DNA from: Pollenia angustigena
Taxonomy: Eukaryota > Arthropoda > Insecta > Diptera > Polleniidae
Length of the DNA: 64,000 nt
Assembly: GCA_930367215.1 (NCBI GenBank)
Contig: OV884059.1
Location: forward strand, 24,452,945 to 24,516,944
Direction: 5' to 3'
Of this stretch, positions 1 through 11,437 are shown piece by piece. Positions within the stretch are counted from its first letter, which is position 1. Each line of letters begins with the position of its first letter. A program made the position numbers and the translations under genes. The notes beneath the pieces are model-generated. The model did not search any database. It worked only from the letters and a program-made list of their open reading frames with translations, and was not told the DNA's origin.

Positions 1-480
1 AAATCGGTCAAGCCATCCTCAAGTTATGTGCTTAATAGAAAAAGTGGGCGTAAAAGTAGGCGTGGTAAATTTTTCTTTCGATGGAAACTTAAAATGCATT
101 GATACAAACATTTGAAAGAAAAATTAGTCATATCGATGGAGCCGTGATTTTACGTAAATCGAAAAAAGTGGGCGTAAAAGTGGTCGGGGAACAATTTTCT
201 TTCCTAAGTTGGAGCATGGCGATCAATTTAAAGAAAAAATCGTCCAAATCGGTCAAGCCGTCCTAAAGTTATGTGCTTAATAGAAAAAGTGGGCGGGGAA
301 CAATTTTATATGCTATAAACCTCACGGAGCTCGAGACCTTCCCAACGAATGCAAAACCGTGGAAATCGGTTCGTGCGTTCTGGAGTTATAGCGTCAGGAA
401 GGAAAAACCGACTTATTTTTATATAATAGATTTTTATTCCCGCCGTTCCCAATTGAAGCATTGGGCCATACATTTTGTGT
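1..480. repeat. INE-1/DINE-1-like dispersed repeat, internally duplicated
   Basis: A block starting 'aaatcggtcaagcc' and running through 'aaaaagtgggcg' occurs at 1 and again at 246, with a diverged third version near 150. Wording of the type 'aaatcggtcaagcc...gtgggcg' is typical of dispersed INE-1/DINE-1-like (Helentron-related) repeats of flies. No gene is seen. The left end lies outside the window. Confidence 0.5.
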
Positions 481-1730
481 GGTTTCATTAATCAATTTCA
501 GTTTAGAATGTACCGTTGATTAGCGGTTAGCACCCGATCTGGTATCGGGATTGCCGATTGGAGCGTCCAGATATGCTTTTGGTATCACAACAAGCGTTGT
601 AAGATTGGGTTTTTGATGGCGCCAATTGCTCGCCATGACATCACAAGGATCATAGGCATACTCGGTATTTGTAGGAACCTGAAAGACCCGCCGAGACTCT
701 CCCCTTGTGACCGCTGACGTTGGTGGCATGGGAATTGTACGTATTGATGATACGTACGATTTCAGTAGTGTTCTGGCCAACCCGCGCACCTTGCATTTGC
801 TTGGTGATGGAGGATGGTTCTGAATAGGAGGAGGTTTGGTGGGCCTTAGGCCTAGTTTTGTTCGGGTGGTTATAGCGTGAAGCTTGTTTGTACTTTGGCT
901 TCGGACTTAATCTGATTTTTACCGACTGGACATGTTTCTTTTATGCATATTGCATGGTGGATGAATGTCTGAGTCGTCCAGGTTTTGTTTGGGGTTATTG
1001 CTGCGGATGGGTTACATGTTTTTGACGGGAAGGTATGTTCGGGGGCTCATCAACACCTCTCTGATGCTTTGCATCATTGGTGTGTTGATGCTTTTTAAAA
1101 TAGCGTCCACTTGGGTGGAGCGGTCACCAGTCCGGAACTATTTTGGAGTTCAACTGGTAGTAGTCTTTGGCTACGAAGATGACCGGAGTCTTTATCTGGT
1201 ACCACGGGAACCAGGACGCCCTTCGAATTACGATTCCAACCTGGTTAATGGTGAGGCCCCTTCGGGGGCGTAACGTGGTGACTGTGGTTTAATGCCCAAA
1301 TCGCGGGTAGAGCAATTTATTGCTCTATGTGTAGTTGCATTGCAGCCAAGTCATGCTGTTATTCAAAGAACAGTAGGTGTTTTAGATAGGCTCCGCACCT
1401 CACCAAGGTGGAAGCACAATGTCCAAAATACATTGCCTTCATTATGGTACCTTTACTCCAATGGCCACGGCTTTGTGGCGGGAGGTTTAAAGGGAACGGT
1501 TTTAAACGTTTTTACCCAGTGGCTAGGACCAACCATGCAATTATGTAATAGTACCGGTATGTATGTAAAACTCGGACTTCTGTGACCGCTGACGGTCCGC
1601 AACTGCCCAGAGGCAGCTTACCCACATATCTACGGGCCGTACTACTATCCACAACCTGTGACGCGTCCGGTAGCACTCAGCTATGCTTCCCACAGGCGGA
1701 TAACAAGCCACACAAGATCATTAAAATAAT
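481..1730. other. GC-richer block without recognisable gene, possible decayed retroelement
   Basis: This stretch is clearly less AT-rich than its surroundings and has several medium ORFs on both strands (for example minus 789-520 and plus 965-1273 and 1292-1585). None gives a recognisable domain. The minus strand around 1000-700 reads as proline-, serine- and threonine-rich, as ORF1 proteins of insect LINEs often do, but no zinc knuckle is visible. The 14-mer TGTGACCGCTGACG occurs at about 708 and again at about 1582. I consider it a decayed transposable element. Confidence 0.3.
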
Positions 1731-2302
1731 GTTGTATGTATTATAAACAGCGATAGGACGGGCACTAATGAATCACTAATGGTACATATAAATAAATAAG
1801 TGCACAATTATGCGCTACGCAATAAGACATAAAGAAATGCAGTAAAGTAAGTGAAAGAACTTTCAACAACTTTTATAAAAAAAAATAAATAAACATTTCA
1901 AGAGCTACGGCATTTGTAATGGAGAATACTAAAAAATAACTGTATCAAAACAATCAGTGTGTAAGGCTGATCGTTACATCCAACAATTTTTACATGCGCT
2001 TGATAATGAGCTTTATTTGTCAAAAATATATTGCTTTAAAGTAAGAACTCGCCATTTAAAATGCATGTCTTCCGTAAGCGCAATGGTAAGCGAATCGTTT
2101 ATGTTTCTCCCTTACAAGTCTGCTTCGTTGGAAGCTCCATTTTTTATTGGGTGCTACTTCATACTATTAGAAGATGATTTGACATTTGCAAAGTAAACAG
2201 ATATAAAATATATGTCAATAAAAAACAAGTAAGATTGCTTTTTTTTTTGCTATGACGAATCTTATATTCCCTTCAACCAATAGAGTGCCTAATACACATA
2301 TA
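1731..2302. other. AT-rich spacer
   Basis: No gene is supported. A 79-codon ORF at 1957-2196 has no recognisable motif, signal peptide or splice context. Confidence 0.5.
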
Positions 2303-2558
2303 CACATAAAAATATTTTGCACCAGTAAAAGCATTAATCAGAAATAAAATCAGTTTTAATTAAAAATTTAATCAAGTGAATTAAACGTTTAATCAAGTGT
2401 AATTAATTTTTAATCAAGTGTATTAAACGTTATTAATTTGTACATGTTTACTGTATCAAATAATATCAATTTAACGTTTAATTCACTTGATTAAGTTTTT
2501 AATTAAAACAGATTTTTTTTTGATTAATGCTTTTACTGGTGCAAACTTTTTTTCTGTG
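2303..2558. mobile_element. Palindromic MITE with TA target duplication
   Basis: The two ends are inverted copies of each other over roughly 90 bp: CACATAAAAATATTTTGCACC from 2303 inward matches the complement of the segment ending at 2558 (CACAGAAAAAAAGTTTGCACC). Both arms carry TTAATCAAGTGAATTAAACG. TA dinucleotides at 2301-2302 and 2559-2560 flank the element, as expected for a Tc1/mariner-type non-autonomous element. The same arm sequence is found in the repeat cluster at 45-47 kb and, weakly, at 32997-33202. Confidence 0.7.
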
Positions 2559-2660
2559 TAGTCAAGACTATTGAGCACACTGTACTTAAGACGATAGAGT
2601 TCACCAAAATCCAAAGTACGGTGGAAAGTTTGACTGCTTTGAAAAATTATTTCTACTTAT

Positions 2661-4600
2661 ATATGGGCTAATCCTGTGTTACGGACGTTACATTCACACG
2701 CAAATTTGCTTGTTAAGATTGACACAGCTGGCGTTAGCATTGGAATATTTTCATGAAATTTTTTGCAAAATGCAGTTCTTTGGGAGTATTTTAAAACTTG
2801 TTTTAAACTTAAAGGTTAACTGTTTTTGAAAAAAAGTTATGCTAGCTTAAAGTTCCGTTACGGACGTTACAAAAAATGGAAGTCGACTTTGAGGCTTATG
2901 TGCATTTGCACATTTTTTAGCTAATTTCGCATAATAAAAAAAAAAAAAAAAAAAAAAATCCAAATACAAAAAATTAAGTGGAATATATGACCATATCAAT
3001 CCATCTTAGAAAAGAAGGCTAAGTAGTCCTGTTAAACAAAAATCTTAATTTTTGTCAGTTACGGACGTTACGTTACGGACGTTACACTTTTTCCATTAAA
3101 CCAAATTGTGTATATAAAAAACATTCATGTATTTAAAAATCTTTTTAACCTTGTAATTATTAAGTTTTTACTCTTATATTACTTATATTCATTTATTAAT
3201 TTGTTTATTTAACCGCTTAACATTGTATCTTATGCTTAATAGACCCAGCTGTTCGAGCTACTCTTATAGTATTGTCATTGGAAAAGCCCGAAAAAATAAT
3301 GATATGATTTAAGAGCTGGAATATTTTTTACATTTATCCATGTTTTTGATATTTCGTCAGATGTAGTTTTGACATAATTTTTACCAACGTAAATTAGGAA
3401 AACGCCATTTATATATTTTTTTTTTTTTTTTTGCTAATTTGTGAAAATCTCGAAAGTTTTTTAAGATGCGATTTTGGGTTTTTACTAGTTGCCAAACTTT
3501 TCGCTTAACAACAGCGCCAACACCGTCCACCGCTCCTTTTCAATGCGAAGTAGCAAAAAAATTCCGTTCGAAACAACTCACATTCCATTCTTTTACGAAT
3601 TGTGTAATGTTTCTCAGAATGTATTTATGTGCCTCTCTAAAATTGGCCACTCGTTGTCTATTTTCTTTTTTTTTATTCTTTTTGCCTGTGACACACTAAT
3701 TTTTAACTGTTCTTTGATTTTCTCAAGATATGCTCGCTTTCTTTCTGCCTTTTTAAATTTAAACACCAACAGTTTTTCAGTATTATTTTCAAATTTGCAC
3801 AACATTTTTTTGCTCTGTCTGCATTTGAACACATTTTAATTAATAAGAATATATTTGTCACCACCCGCAAAATTTTGGCAAAATTTTGAGATCAAAGTAA
3901 GAATTGCTTAAAGATTTCTAACGGAAAATCCAGTACGTAAACATTGCAAGCATGACGTACCACCAAATATTTGAAGGGGTGCATGGAGGTTGCGGTTTAC
4001 AACATGGTTATTAATTACTAATAATTGATATTCAGAAATTATTTAAGGTTTCAGAAGAATTTGAAATTCATCTCAATTAAAACACATTTTTTGTTACTTT
4101 GAGGTGAAGTTTTTCGGATTCTCGGCAACCTAGAGCAATTTTAAGTCTAGATTCAGCAGGTGAAAATCCATTGTAAACACTTACTTCCACCTCATAATAT
4201 GAAAATAAAACTTTTGGGTATTTTCATGCCGTTACGGACGTTACACACTTTGTCATTTATATTAAGAAAAATAAGCGTAATAAAGGTATTTCTTTTTTTC
4301 ATCAGATTAAAGTGCATATAAAATTAAGCAAATTAAAGTTTTGCTAAACGCTAAATACTGAAACGATTGTTTTGCCCACTTTTTTGACCATGAAAAATAC
4401 CCTTTTTTACAAGAATAAATGAAAGCACGAGGTACGTTTAGGTTAGCCTCGGTCAAGAACAAAAAAACCACCGTCAAACCTTGTTGCTTATATATGTTGA
4501 AGCTTGTATATGTATCCTATTATTCCATTAACAAACATTTGGATTTTGGGCAACTTTAAATTTCTGCCTTTGGTTTAAAAATTTTCGGATTAGCCCATAT
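2661..4600. mobile_element. Putative 1.9-kb DNA element with five copies of a 14-mer
   Basis: ATATGGGCTAATCC at 2661-2674 is exactly inverted at 4587-4600. Inside, the 14-mer GTTACGGACGTTAC occurs five times without mismatch: 2678-2691, 2857-2870, 3058-3071, 3072-3085 and 4231-4244. The first copy lies 3 bp inside the left inverted repeat. A lysine-rich minus-strand ORF (3832-3614) may be a coding remnant. No clear target duplication is visible, so the boundaries are tentative. The superfamily is not recognised. Confidence 0.45.
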
Positions 4601-4964
4601 GTATCTGTAAAACTCGTTCCCTGGATTTTGTTATTTATATATAATTTTTTAATTTTATTAATTGAATTTCACCAGAAACTGTGAACTCCCCTTTTACGCA
4701 AATACTGTAGTAATAACATTTTTGTGTGAGTTATTTTAACATCAAACAAATTAATACTAAAATAAATTTTATTACTACATTAAGAAGAAAAACAAAAAAA
4801 AAAAAAAACAAACCAACAAAAAATATGACTAATAATCTTGCAAAAAAAAAAAAAATTATTTAAATAAAAAACACAATACAAAATCAAAAAACCATAAACA
4901 AAAATACAAATAAAATATCAGAGAGCTGTAGTTCGAGAAATAAAATATTTTTGCTATTTAGAAG
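4601..4964. other. AT-rich spacer upstream of gene A
   Basis: A-runs and (A)nC tracts. Nothing coding is seen. Confidence 0.5.
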
Positions 4965-5005
4965 TATTTAAACCAGCCAACGTTGAACATGTAATTCTCA
5001 GAATC
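4965..5005 (+). promoter_or_regulatory. Predicted core promoter of small secreted gene A
   Basis: TATTTAAA at 4965-4972 is followed about 30 bp later by an insect initiator-like TCAGAATCAG (about 4998-5007). It sits 70-80 bp upstream of the ATG at 5076. The spacing fits a TATA/Inr promoter, but the call rests on motif and spacing only. Confidence 0.45.
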
Positions 5006-5075
5006 AGAAATTTAATTAAGCAAATTTGTTATCAACACCTTCCCAAAAAAAAGAAGATAAAAACGTAAAATAAAA

Positions 5076-5389
5076 ATGCATATTCAAATAAAATTTTGTT
5101 ATTTAATATTTTTAATCTCTATGATGCTTCATAAAGCAGTAAGTAAATATTTGAAAGAATATACGAAAGTAACATTATAAAATCTTTATACTTGTAGAAC
5201 TGCTCTGAATTTTCGGCTGAAGTGGGGGATCCTTCTTTATCTGTAGAGGATGCCAGCTTAGAGGACAGAGTGCAGGCACCTCAGATTGGTTACGATATGC
5301 TGTCTCACAAAAATCCGGCTGTTACAAATAATGATTTAAAAGAGTTGTGGGAGAAATTGCCGGAATACGAATTAACCGATATTAAATAA
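5076..5389 (+). CDS. Small secreted protein A (two exons, 84 aa)
   Basis: Exon 1 is 5076-5138 (21 codons) and exon 2 is 5198-5389, separated by a 59-nt GTAAGT...TTGTAG intron. The join is phase 0. Exon 1 encodes a hydrophobic leader (MHIQIKFCYLIFLISMML) that should act as a signal peptide, and the intron falls at or just before the probable cleavage point. The mature part of about 61 residues begins NCSEF, is acidic (EVGD, SVEDASLEDR) and ends with an amphipathic, charged segment containing LKELWEKLPEYELTDIK. There is one cysteine in the mature chain, so no intramolecular disulfide. AATAAA at 5461-5466 lies 72 nt after the stop and a TATA/Inr pair lies upstream. The family is not recognised. 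The architecture resembles fly seminal-fluid or other small secreted peptides, which is inference. It may share ancestry with gene C at 60.7 kb (similar leader, and intron at the same relative place). Confidence 0.7.
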
Positions 5390-5460
5390 GTGTTTTACAG
5401 TTTAACCCGAAAAAAGTGATAAAAATTTTAAAAAAAGTTATTGTTATTTAGTGCTAAAGA

Positions 5461-5466
5461 AATAAA
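5461..5466 (+). terminator. AATAAA poly(A) signal of gene A
   Basis: Canonical AATAAA 72 nt downstream of the gene A stop codon. Confidence 0.6.
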
Positions 5467-6300
5467 AAAATATTTGAATAATGAATCTCTAAGAAAATAT
5501 ATTAAACAAACTCCAAAAACTTTTATTTAATACAAATTTTATAATCTAAGTAAAACATTAAAAGCAAACACCTCTTCCCTACCCCAACTGTCAGAAAACC
5601 TTTAAACAATAGTTTTGAAATTGTCAAAATTGTAACGTACAAAGCGTCTAATGCCTCTAAACTCTAACCCACCGTCATACAAAGACATCAAAGACTTTAA
5701 CTCCCAAAAAATCTACAAAAACAACTATAATTTTTTGTCTATTCTTTATTATATTCTATGATTATTTTAAATCTCATTAAAAGGTAAATAGAATTTAGAA
5801 ATGTCAAAAAAAAAAAAAAAAAAAAAACAAACAAAAAGAGTTAAAATGCCCTAAAGGCCTTTTTGGCAAACGGGCTTTCATCACATTAACAAATTTTTCT
5901 AACAATCCACTGCCACTAGTTTTATTATGTAAAGAAATAATTAAAAAACAAAAATAAAAAAAAATTAAATTTCTAAAAACAATGAAAATGACAACAAAAT
6001 AATAAGGAACTACCCGCAGTAACATGGGTGTCCAAAAAAAAAAACACGACATTTCCCATCTGTTTAGCTAGAAAATGTCATAAATGGAATCCATGTTCAT
6101 AATATAATAAACTTTGTTTTTGTATAAATATTAATTAGAATATGAATATAATATAAAAAAAGAAACATTTATGTCATGACAATCAGATAAAAAAAAATTT
6201 TTGAAAGAAATACAACAAACAAAAGGGATTAACTGTGGGAACAAGAGGCTATCAAAATGGAAAACAACCTCAATGGAAATTTAAATTTATAAAAAAAATA
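5467..6300. other. AT-rich spacer with poly-A/T runs
   Basis: Long A-runs near 5806-5827 and elsewhere create a spurious minus-strand ORF. No gene is supported. Confidence 0.6.
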
Positions 6301-7590
6301 AAAAAAGGCCCATCTTTGGGACTAAAGACTACTCTGTTGTCCAGACTAAGCGCATAAGAGTCTACTTTAAAAACAAAAATAAACTCAAACCAGAAAAACT
6401 ATTATCAAGGCTATAGCGTACACTATAGAGTACACTACACAAAAGGCTACACTTAAGTCGGGAAAAAAGGAATAAACTTAAGACAAGACTTTAGATTTAT
6501 AGTCAACTCTATAGTTTTGATTATAGTTTAAAGTTAAGACTTTATAGTACACTACAGAAAATAATTCAATCAAGACCATACAGTACACGGTATTCAAGTC
6601 TTTAAAGTACACTATACTTAAGACTATAGAATAACCATACTAACGGCTTAAGAATACACTAGAGTGAAAAAGATAGAATGCACTATAGTTCAACGTATAT
6701 ACAAAGTACACTATAGATAAGTATTTGTTAAGAGTAAATTTTAGTCAAAACTATAGACGTTAAGCTAAGACCAGACTTCGAGAAAAACACTCTAAAGTGA
6801 ACATTCACATTGAATACAGGAATACAAAATAAAAAAAAAATCTATCTTTGGGACTAAAGACTACTCTGTTGTCCAGACTAAGCACCCAAGAGTCTAGTTT
6901 ATATACAAAAATGTAATCAAACCAGAAAAACTATGAACAAGGCTGTGGAGTACATTACACAAAAGACTACACTAAGGTCAAGAAAATGAGCCAACTTTAG
7001 TCTAGACCAGAGATGGCCACTCCATAGCCTCGCGAGACAGTTAATATTCGTATTTTTCACACAGACACGGTCGGCAATTCACATGTATACAACAAATTTG
7101 TTCATTTCAAAACATCAGACTATCATCAGTCTCTGCGACCGCACACAAGCACATAATATCTTTCTATGCGTGCGTTCGGGGCTTGGTTAGCTCGTGGCTT
7201 GGTTATCACTGGTCTAGGCTATAGATTTATAGGCAACTCAATAGTTTTGACTATTTTTAGTAAAGTGTACTAGTTTTAATTATAGTTTAAGTTTAAGAGT
7301 ACAGAAAATAATTAAATCAAGACTTTATAGTACACGATATTCAGGTCTTTAAAGTACACTATACGTAAGGCTATAGAATACCCCATACTCAAGGCTTAAG
7401 AATACACTAGAGTGAAAAATAAAGAATACACTTTAGTAAAATTATAGAATGCACCATAGTTAAACGTATATAGTACACTATAGTTAAGTTAATACAATAA
7501 ATTTAAGTAAAAACTATAGTCAAGACCAGAGTTCGAAAAAACAGTAAAGTGAATAAACACACACAAGAATACAAAATAAATAAAAAAAAA
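6301..7590. repeat. Two-copy direct duplication (about 530 bp) of a CTATAGT-rich repeat
   Basis: The segment beginning 'catctttgggactaaagact' at about 6311 is repeated from about 6843 and both copies continue in parallel to a shared end 'aggaatacaaaataaa' or 'agaatacaaaataaa'. Much of the unit consists of degenerate motifs such as ACTATAG and TACACTA. Copy 2 is longer because it carries the hAT MITE at 7008-7211. Confidence 0.75.
7008..7211. mobile_element. hAT-type MITE (204 bp)
   Basis: Ends CAGAGATGGCC and GGTTATCACTG form hAT-like terminal inverted repeats. It is flanked by 8-bp direct repeats GTCTAGAC (7000-7007) and GTCTAGGC (7212-7219), 7 of 8 matching. The parallel copy of the host duplication (around 6470-6500) lacks the insert and gives a paralogous empty site. 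Confidence 0.75.
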
Positions 7591-8232
7591 CATTTTTTTG
7601 TGTTTGTGAATTTGTAGACAAATAAAGCATGGTACACAACGATTGCAAACTGACGAACACAAACCCTAAGATAACTTGCCGATCTTGTTTCAGCGTACGT
7701 GTAGTGTTTTTTAGGGTAGATTTTCTGTATTTTTCAGTGAATGTGTAGTGAACTTTAAGCTAATGTGTGGCGTTTATCTAGTGTAGGCGTAGTGAACTTT
7801 TAATGTACTTGTTTTTTTTTCTAAGGAAAGATTTAAAATAAATTATTTTTTGCAGAGTAAAGAAAATAAGAAATATAATTTTTTAATAGTTTCTTTATTG
7901 AAAAAAAAAAAACTAAAATATGATTTAAAGGTGAGTTTTATAAAGAAGAAAAAAGTACTAATATTTTAAGAAAATATAGTATTTATACCAAAAATAAATC
8001 TAAATGTGCCTTTATAATAGTCGCTCAAACATTAAGTAAAGCAAACGAAAAGTGTGTTTGTGTTTTGAGAAATATTTTTACAAATAAGTATCTTTTATAG
8101 GGATAAACGTTTTTATGCATGGGTATGTAGATCATATTTTAAAGAAAAAGTACCCTTAAAACACTACACGTCCGCTTAAAATCGTTTGTACCCTATTTTG
8201 CTTGTGCACCAATTCACAAACACAAAAATAAG
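7590..8232. mobile_element. Foldback element with TTTTTGTGTTTGTGAATT ends
   Basis: TTTTTGTGTTTGTGAATT near 7594-7611 is inverted at about 8211-8229, and similarity extends inward for about 60 bp with mismatches. The interior has repeated GTGTAGTG motifs. No transposase or confident target duplication is seen. Confidence 0.45.
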
Positions 8233-8298
8233 ATTTAGAGTTTGTGTTTTAAAAAAATACACAGCGTTAGTGTATAGTTTTTTCCAACTCTGATCAAG

Positions 8299-8368
8299 CA
8301 GCAATGAAGATGTTTCGGTCAGCACTGACCGGTCAGCAATGAAGGTGTTTCGGTCAGTACTGATTTCA
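8299..8368. repeat. Two-copy 34-bp tandem repeat
   Basis: CAGCAATGAAGATGTTTCGG followed by TCAGCACTGACCGGT is repeated immediately with three or four changes. The motif TCAGTACTGA or TCAGCACTGA is itself near-palindromic. Confidence 0.6.
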
Positions 8369-8582
8369 TTTATTTTATTGGTAATTTTTCCATTTATCCA
8401 TTTCATTTGAACTTAATAAAAAAAGACATTCGTTTTAGACCTAATCATCCCCTTATACGCGAACAAAATCCTTTGTTTTCCCTTTGTTTACTCATTTAAA
8501 CATTGGAAAGTTATTGTTGTTATTAAACATACATACATACTTAATTGCAAATTTGTGCATGTACCGAAGGCTCAATTTGTAC

Positions 8583-9558
8583 TAGGGATGCCAATCTCGG
8601 AATCCCGATGACAAAAATACCGGGATTAAAATTTTGTTATCCCGGGCTTTTCGGGACTTAGTTAATTCCGAAATTATTAACAAAATTTTTTGCAATACGA
8701 AAAAGAATAACCATATACGGACAACTCTACTTGATAAAAGACCAAAAAAAAAAAAGACCCGTCTCCCAGTTTTGCCCAAATTCATGCACTTTTTTTACGA
8801 GCCCCCAAAGATTTGGGGCCTCGGTGTCATTTTTGCCTAAAAGTGATCATTTTCTCAGGCTCATATCTTTCAAACCGCTCGGAATTTTGATTGACCCTCT
8901 GAGACAAAGTTGTAGCCCTTGCCATAAAGAACCAGTATATCAAAAAACTTCATCTTCAAGATCATAATCAGAAAAAACTTTAAAAAATTCTCTTTTTTTC
9001 CTTTTTCCCCCTGTTCAGGTCCATAGGTAGCAAACCATTCAAAATTCAAGGAAACAATCAGCTACACAAATGTACCTAAGATCTCAATAAACAACTTTCT
9101 ACATAATTCCTACCACTTGGTAGTGGGTATAAAAATTTGTTTTTGTTAAAAAAAGATTTTTATGGTTAACTAAATAAATTGATTTTGAGAATTAATTTCG
9201 AATTCAAATTTGCTTGTTACTTTTGCTAATTTACTTAATAAAAAATTGAATAGCATCTTGCAAATAAATTAATTGCAATTTTGCTCTATTCAATTACAAT
9301 ATTAATTGACGCTCAAAAGAATGTGCAGAAAGCACTTCTCGTTAAAATTTCTTCATAATTGTTGGACACGCTTAAAAAAAACAAAGTTTAACATTTTTTT
9401 CGTTTTCAATGACAGTATGAACAGAGTTAATCAAATAAATATTTAAATTTTGTTAATAATTTCGGGGTTAACTAACTCCTGAAAATCTCGGGATTACAAA
9501 ATTTAAATTAAATATCACCGAATACCGAATCCCGGGTTTTTCGGCATTGCCATCCCTA
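8583..9558. mobile_element. hAT-like non-autonomous element with CCCGGGATT subterminal repeats
   Basis: TAGGGATGCCAAT at the left end is matched by the inverted ATTGCCATCCCTA at the right. Subterminal blocks rich in 'cgggatt', 'cccggg' and 'cggaatcccg' recur at both ends. Flanking 8-mers ATTTGTAC (8575-8582) and ATTTCAAC (9559-9566) match at 6 of 8 positions, an aged hAT-type target duplication. Inside, 'ctaccacttggtagtgggtata' near 9111 looks like the end of an INE-1-like repeat nested in it. ORFs within are not convincing. Confidence 0.6.
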
Positions 9559-9610
9559 ATTTCAACATTTGAATTCAAATTGATAATGATTTGACTATAA
9601 ACATTTGACA

Positions 9611-9811
9611 TATCTTCGGCTTAATATGCAAACCTGCTAACTCCCTTTCAACAAATTTTGGAGAAGAGACAAAAAACTTTTTATTTTTCCTATTTGCTGC
9701 TTGCTGCTGGAGGGGAAAACAAAACATATGTATATGTAGTTAATTTCACACTTCCAGACTCAATTTACTTATAAAGTGGATTTAGCAGGTTTGCATATTA
9801 AGAAGACGATA
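9611..9811. mobile_element. Short MITE with 20-bp perfect inverted repeats
   Basis: TTAATATGCAAACCTGCTAA at 9621-9640 is perfectly inverted at 9782-9801, with weaker pairing outward (TATCTTCGGC against TATCGTCTTC). No target duplication was resolved. Confidence 0.55.
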
Positions 9812-9918
9812 TAATGTTTTATCAATTTGATATCAAATTGTTATCAAATATTATTCTCAAACCAAAAATAAACTTGGCAAATAAAGTTGGCAACACTAAA
9901 GCGAAAAATAACTTGAGG

Positions 9919-10238
9919 GTTACACGATCAAGTTTTGCCTATCAATTTTTAATACACTCACACTTTTTTACCAATACACTCATACTTTTAAAAATTGATA
10001 CGAACTTGCCTTTAAAATTCTCTTGCCAGTGAGTGTTTCAATTTACGTTCAAGAAAACAGCTGATTTCAAGGTTAGTGAGCAAATTTTTCGTTTCTCTTT
10101 AAAAAATTTTTTTTTTAATGACATCTTGAAAGTAAATTGCTTTCAACTTGCGTGCAGCCTACGTCACAGCTGCCAATTTTTGCATATTTTGACAAACAGT
10201 ATATTTAAAAGACTATCAAGAAAAGCTTGATCGTGTGG
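9919..10238. mobile_element. Short inverted-repeat element with CACGATCAAG ends
   Basis: CACGATCAAGTTTTGCCTATC near 9922 pairs with the inverted segment ending CTTGATCGTG near 10236. The arms are imperfect over about 40 bp. ORFs across it (9814-10230) are not supported as genes. Confidence 0.45.
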
Positions 10239-10560
10239 CTGCAATGTAAATGAAAACATTAAAACATGGCGATTAAAGTTAAATGTGTTTTACAATTAAA
10301 GAAAAAATTACATATTACGTGAAGTGAATGCGCCTCTAGAAAACCTTAATTTCTTGCGAACAATTACAAATTATTTGTGAGGAAATTAATTACAAAAAGT
10401 AAGAATGCGTATAAAAGTAAAACGGAAAAGTGAAGAAAATATAAGTTTGTTGTACGATCGCGTTGCTACGCCATGACTATTTTCAAAACAAAAAGTAGCC
10501 AAGTTTTTCGTCTTTCCAAGAATTTGGGCAGGGAAAGAACACTGTTTCATCTTTAAGGTA
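10239..10560. other. Spacer left of the Transib insertion
   Basis: No gene or repeat structure identified. Confidence 0.5.
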
Positions 10561-10914
10561 TGGCGCACAGGGGCTGAAAATTTTATTTCATTGGACAAAA
10601 GTCCAATTTTTGTTTGTCACCGATTTCAAAAATTTTAATTTGATTTAATAGTAAACATATTAAAACTAAGGTAGCCAAGAAATTTGGTCAAAATATTGGT
10701 AATTGTGGGTGTGACATGTTGTTAAACACAACTTTTTTTTTTAATTCAGAAAAAAGTATTTTTTTTTAATATTTAATCCGAAAGAAATTATCATTGCACA
10801 AAAACTATAAGCGATAATGACCTGCTTGCTTTTCTGCTAGGTTGGTAGTCTTGTTATCTTAAAAAAGGTAATATTTGCGACTGTTGTGTTATTTATATTT
10901 GAGATGCTAGGACA

Positions 10915-11437
10915 TATTTTCTAAACTATGTACTATATTTTTGTCAAATTTCAACTTTAGTAGAATAGAACTTTTGCGGCCCAAAAGGGACCAAGAAGGT
11001 GAAACCACCGATAGAAAGGTGAAAGTGTTTTCTTTTACCCTGTATATACTCTTGTACCCGTTTGGACCCGTCTGTTTAACACTTTTTTAATTTTAATGAA
11101 ATTACTCAAAAAAAAATTTCTAAACTACTATATTTTTGTCAAATTTCAACTTTAGTACAATAGAACTTTTGCGGCCCAAAAGGGACCAAGAAGGTGAAAC
11201 CACCGATAGAAAGGTGAAAGTGTTTTCTTTTACCCTGTATATACTCTTGTACCCGTTTGGACCCGTCTGTTTAACACTTTTTTAATTTTAATGAAATTAC
11301 TCAAAAAAAAATTTCTAAACTATGTACTATATTTTTGTCATATTTCAACTTTAGAAGAATAGAACTTTTGCGGCCCAAAAGGGATTAAGAAGGTAAAACC
11401 ACTGATAGAAAGGTAGTTTTAATGAAATTACTCAGAA
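10915..11437. repeat. Three tandem copies of a 195-200-bp unit inside the Transib
   Basis: Copies begin at 10921, 11120 and 11315 (periods 199 and 195) with 'ctaaact..gtactatatttttgtca' and share 'gaacttttgcggcccaaaag'. The third copy is cut short after 'gatagaaaggtag' and rejoins the unit end 'ttttaatgaaattactca'. The repeats lie between the 5' inverted repeat and the transposase. Confidence 0.85.

Noticed and set aside
1957..2196. 79-codon ORF
   Set aside because: No recognisable motif, no promoter or poly(A) context; length is within chance expectation.
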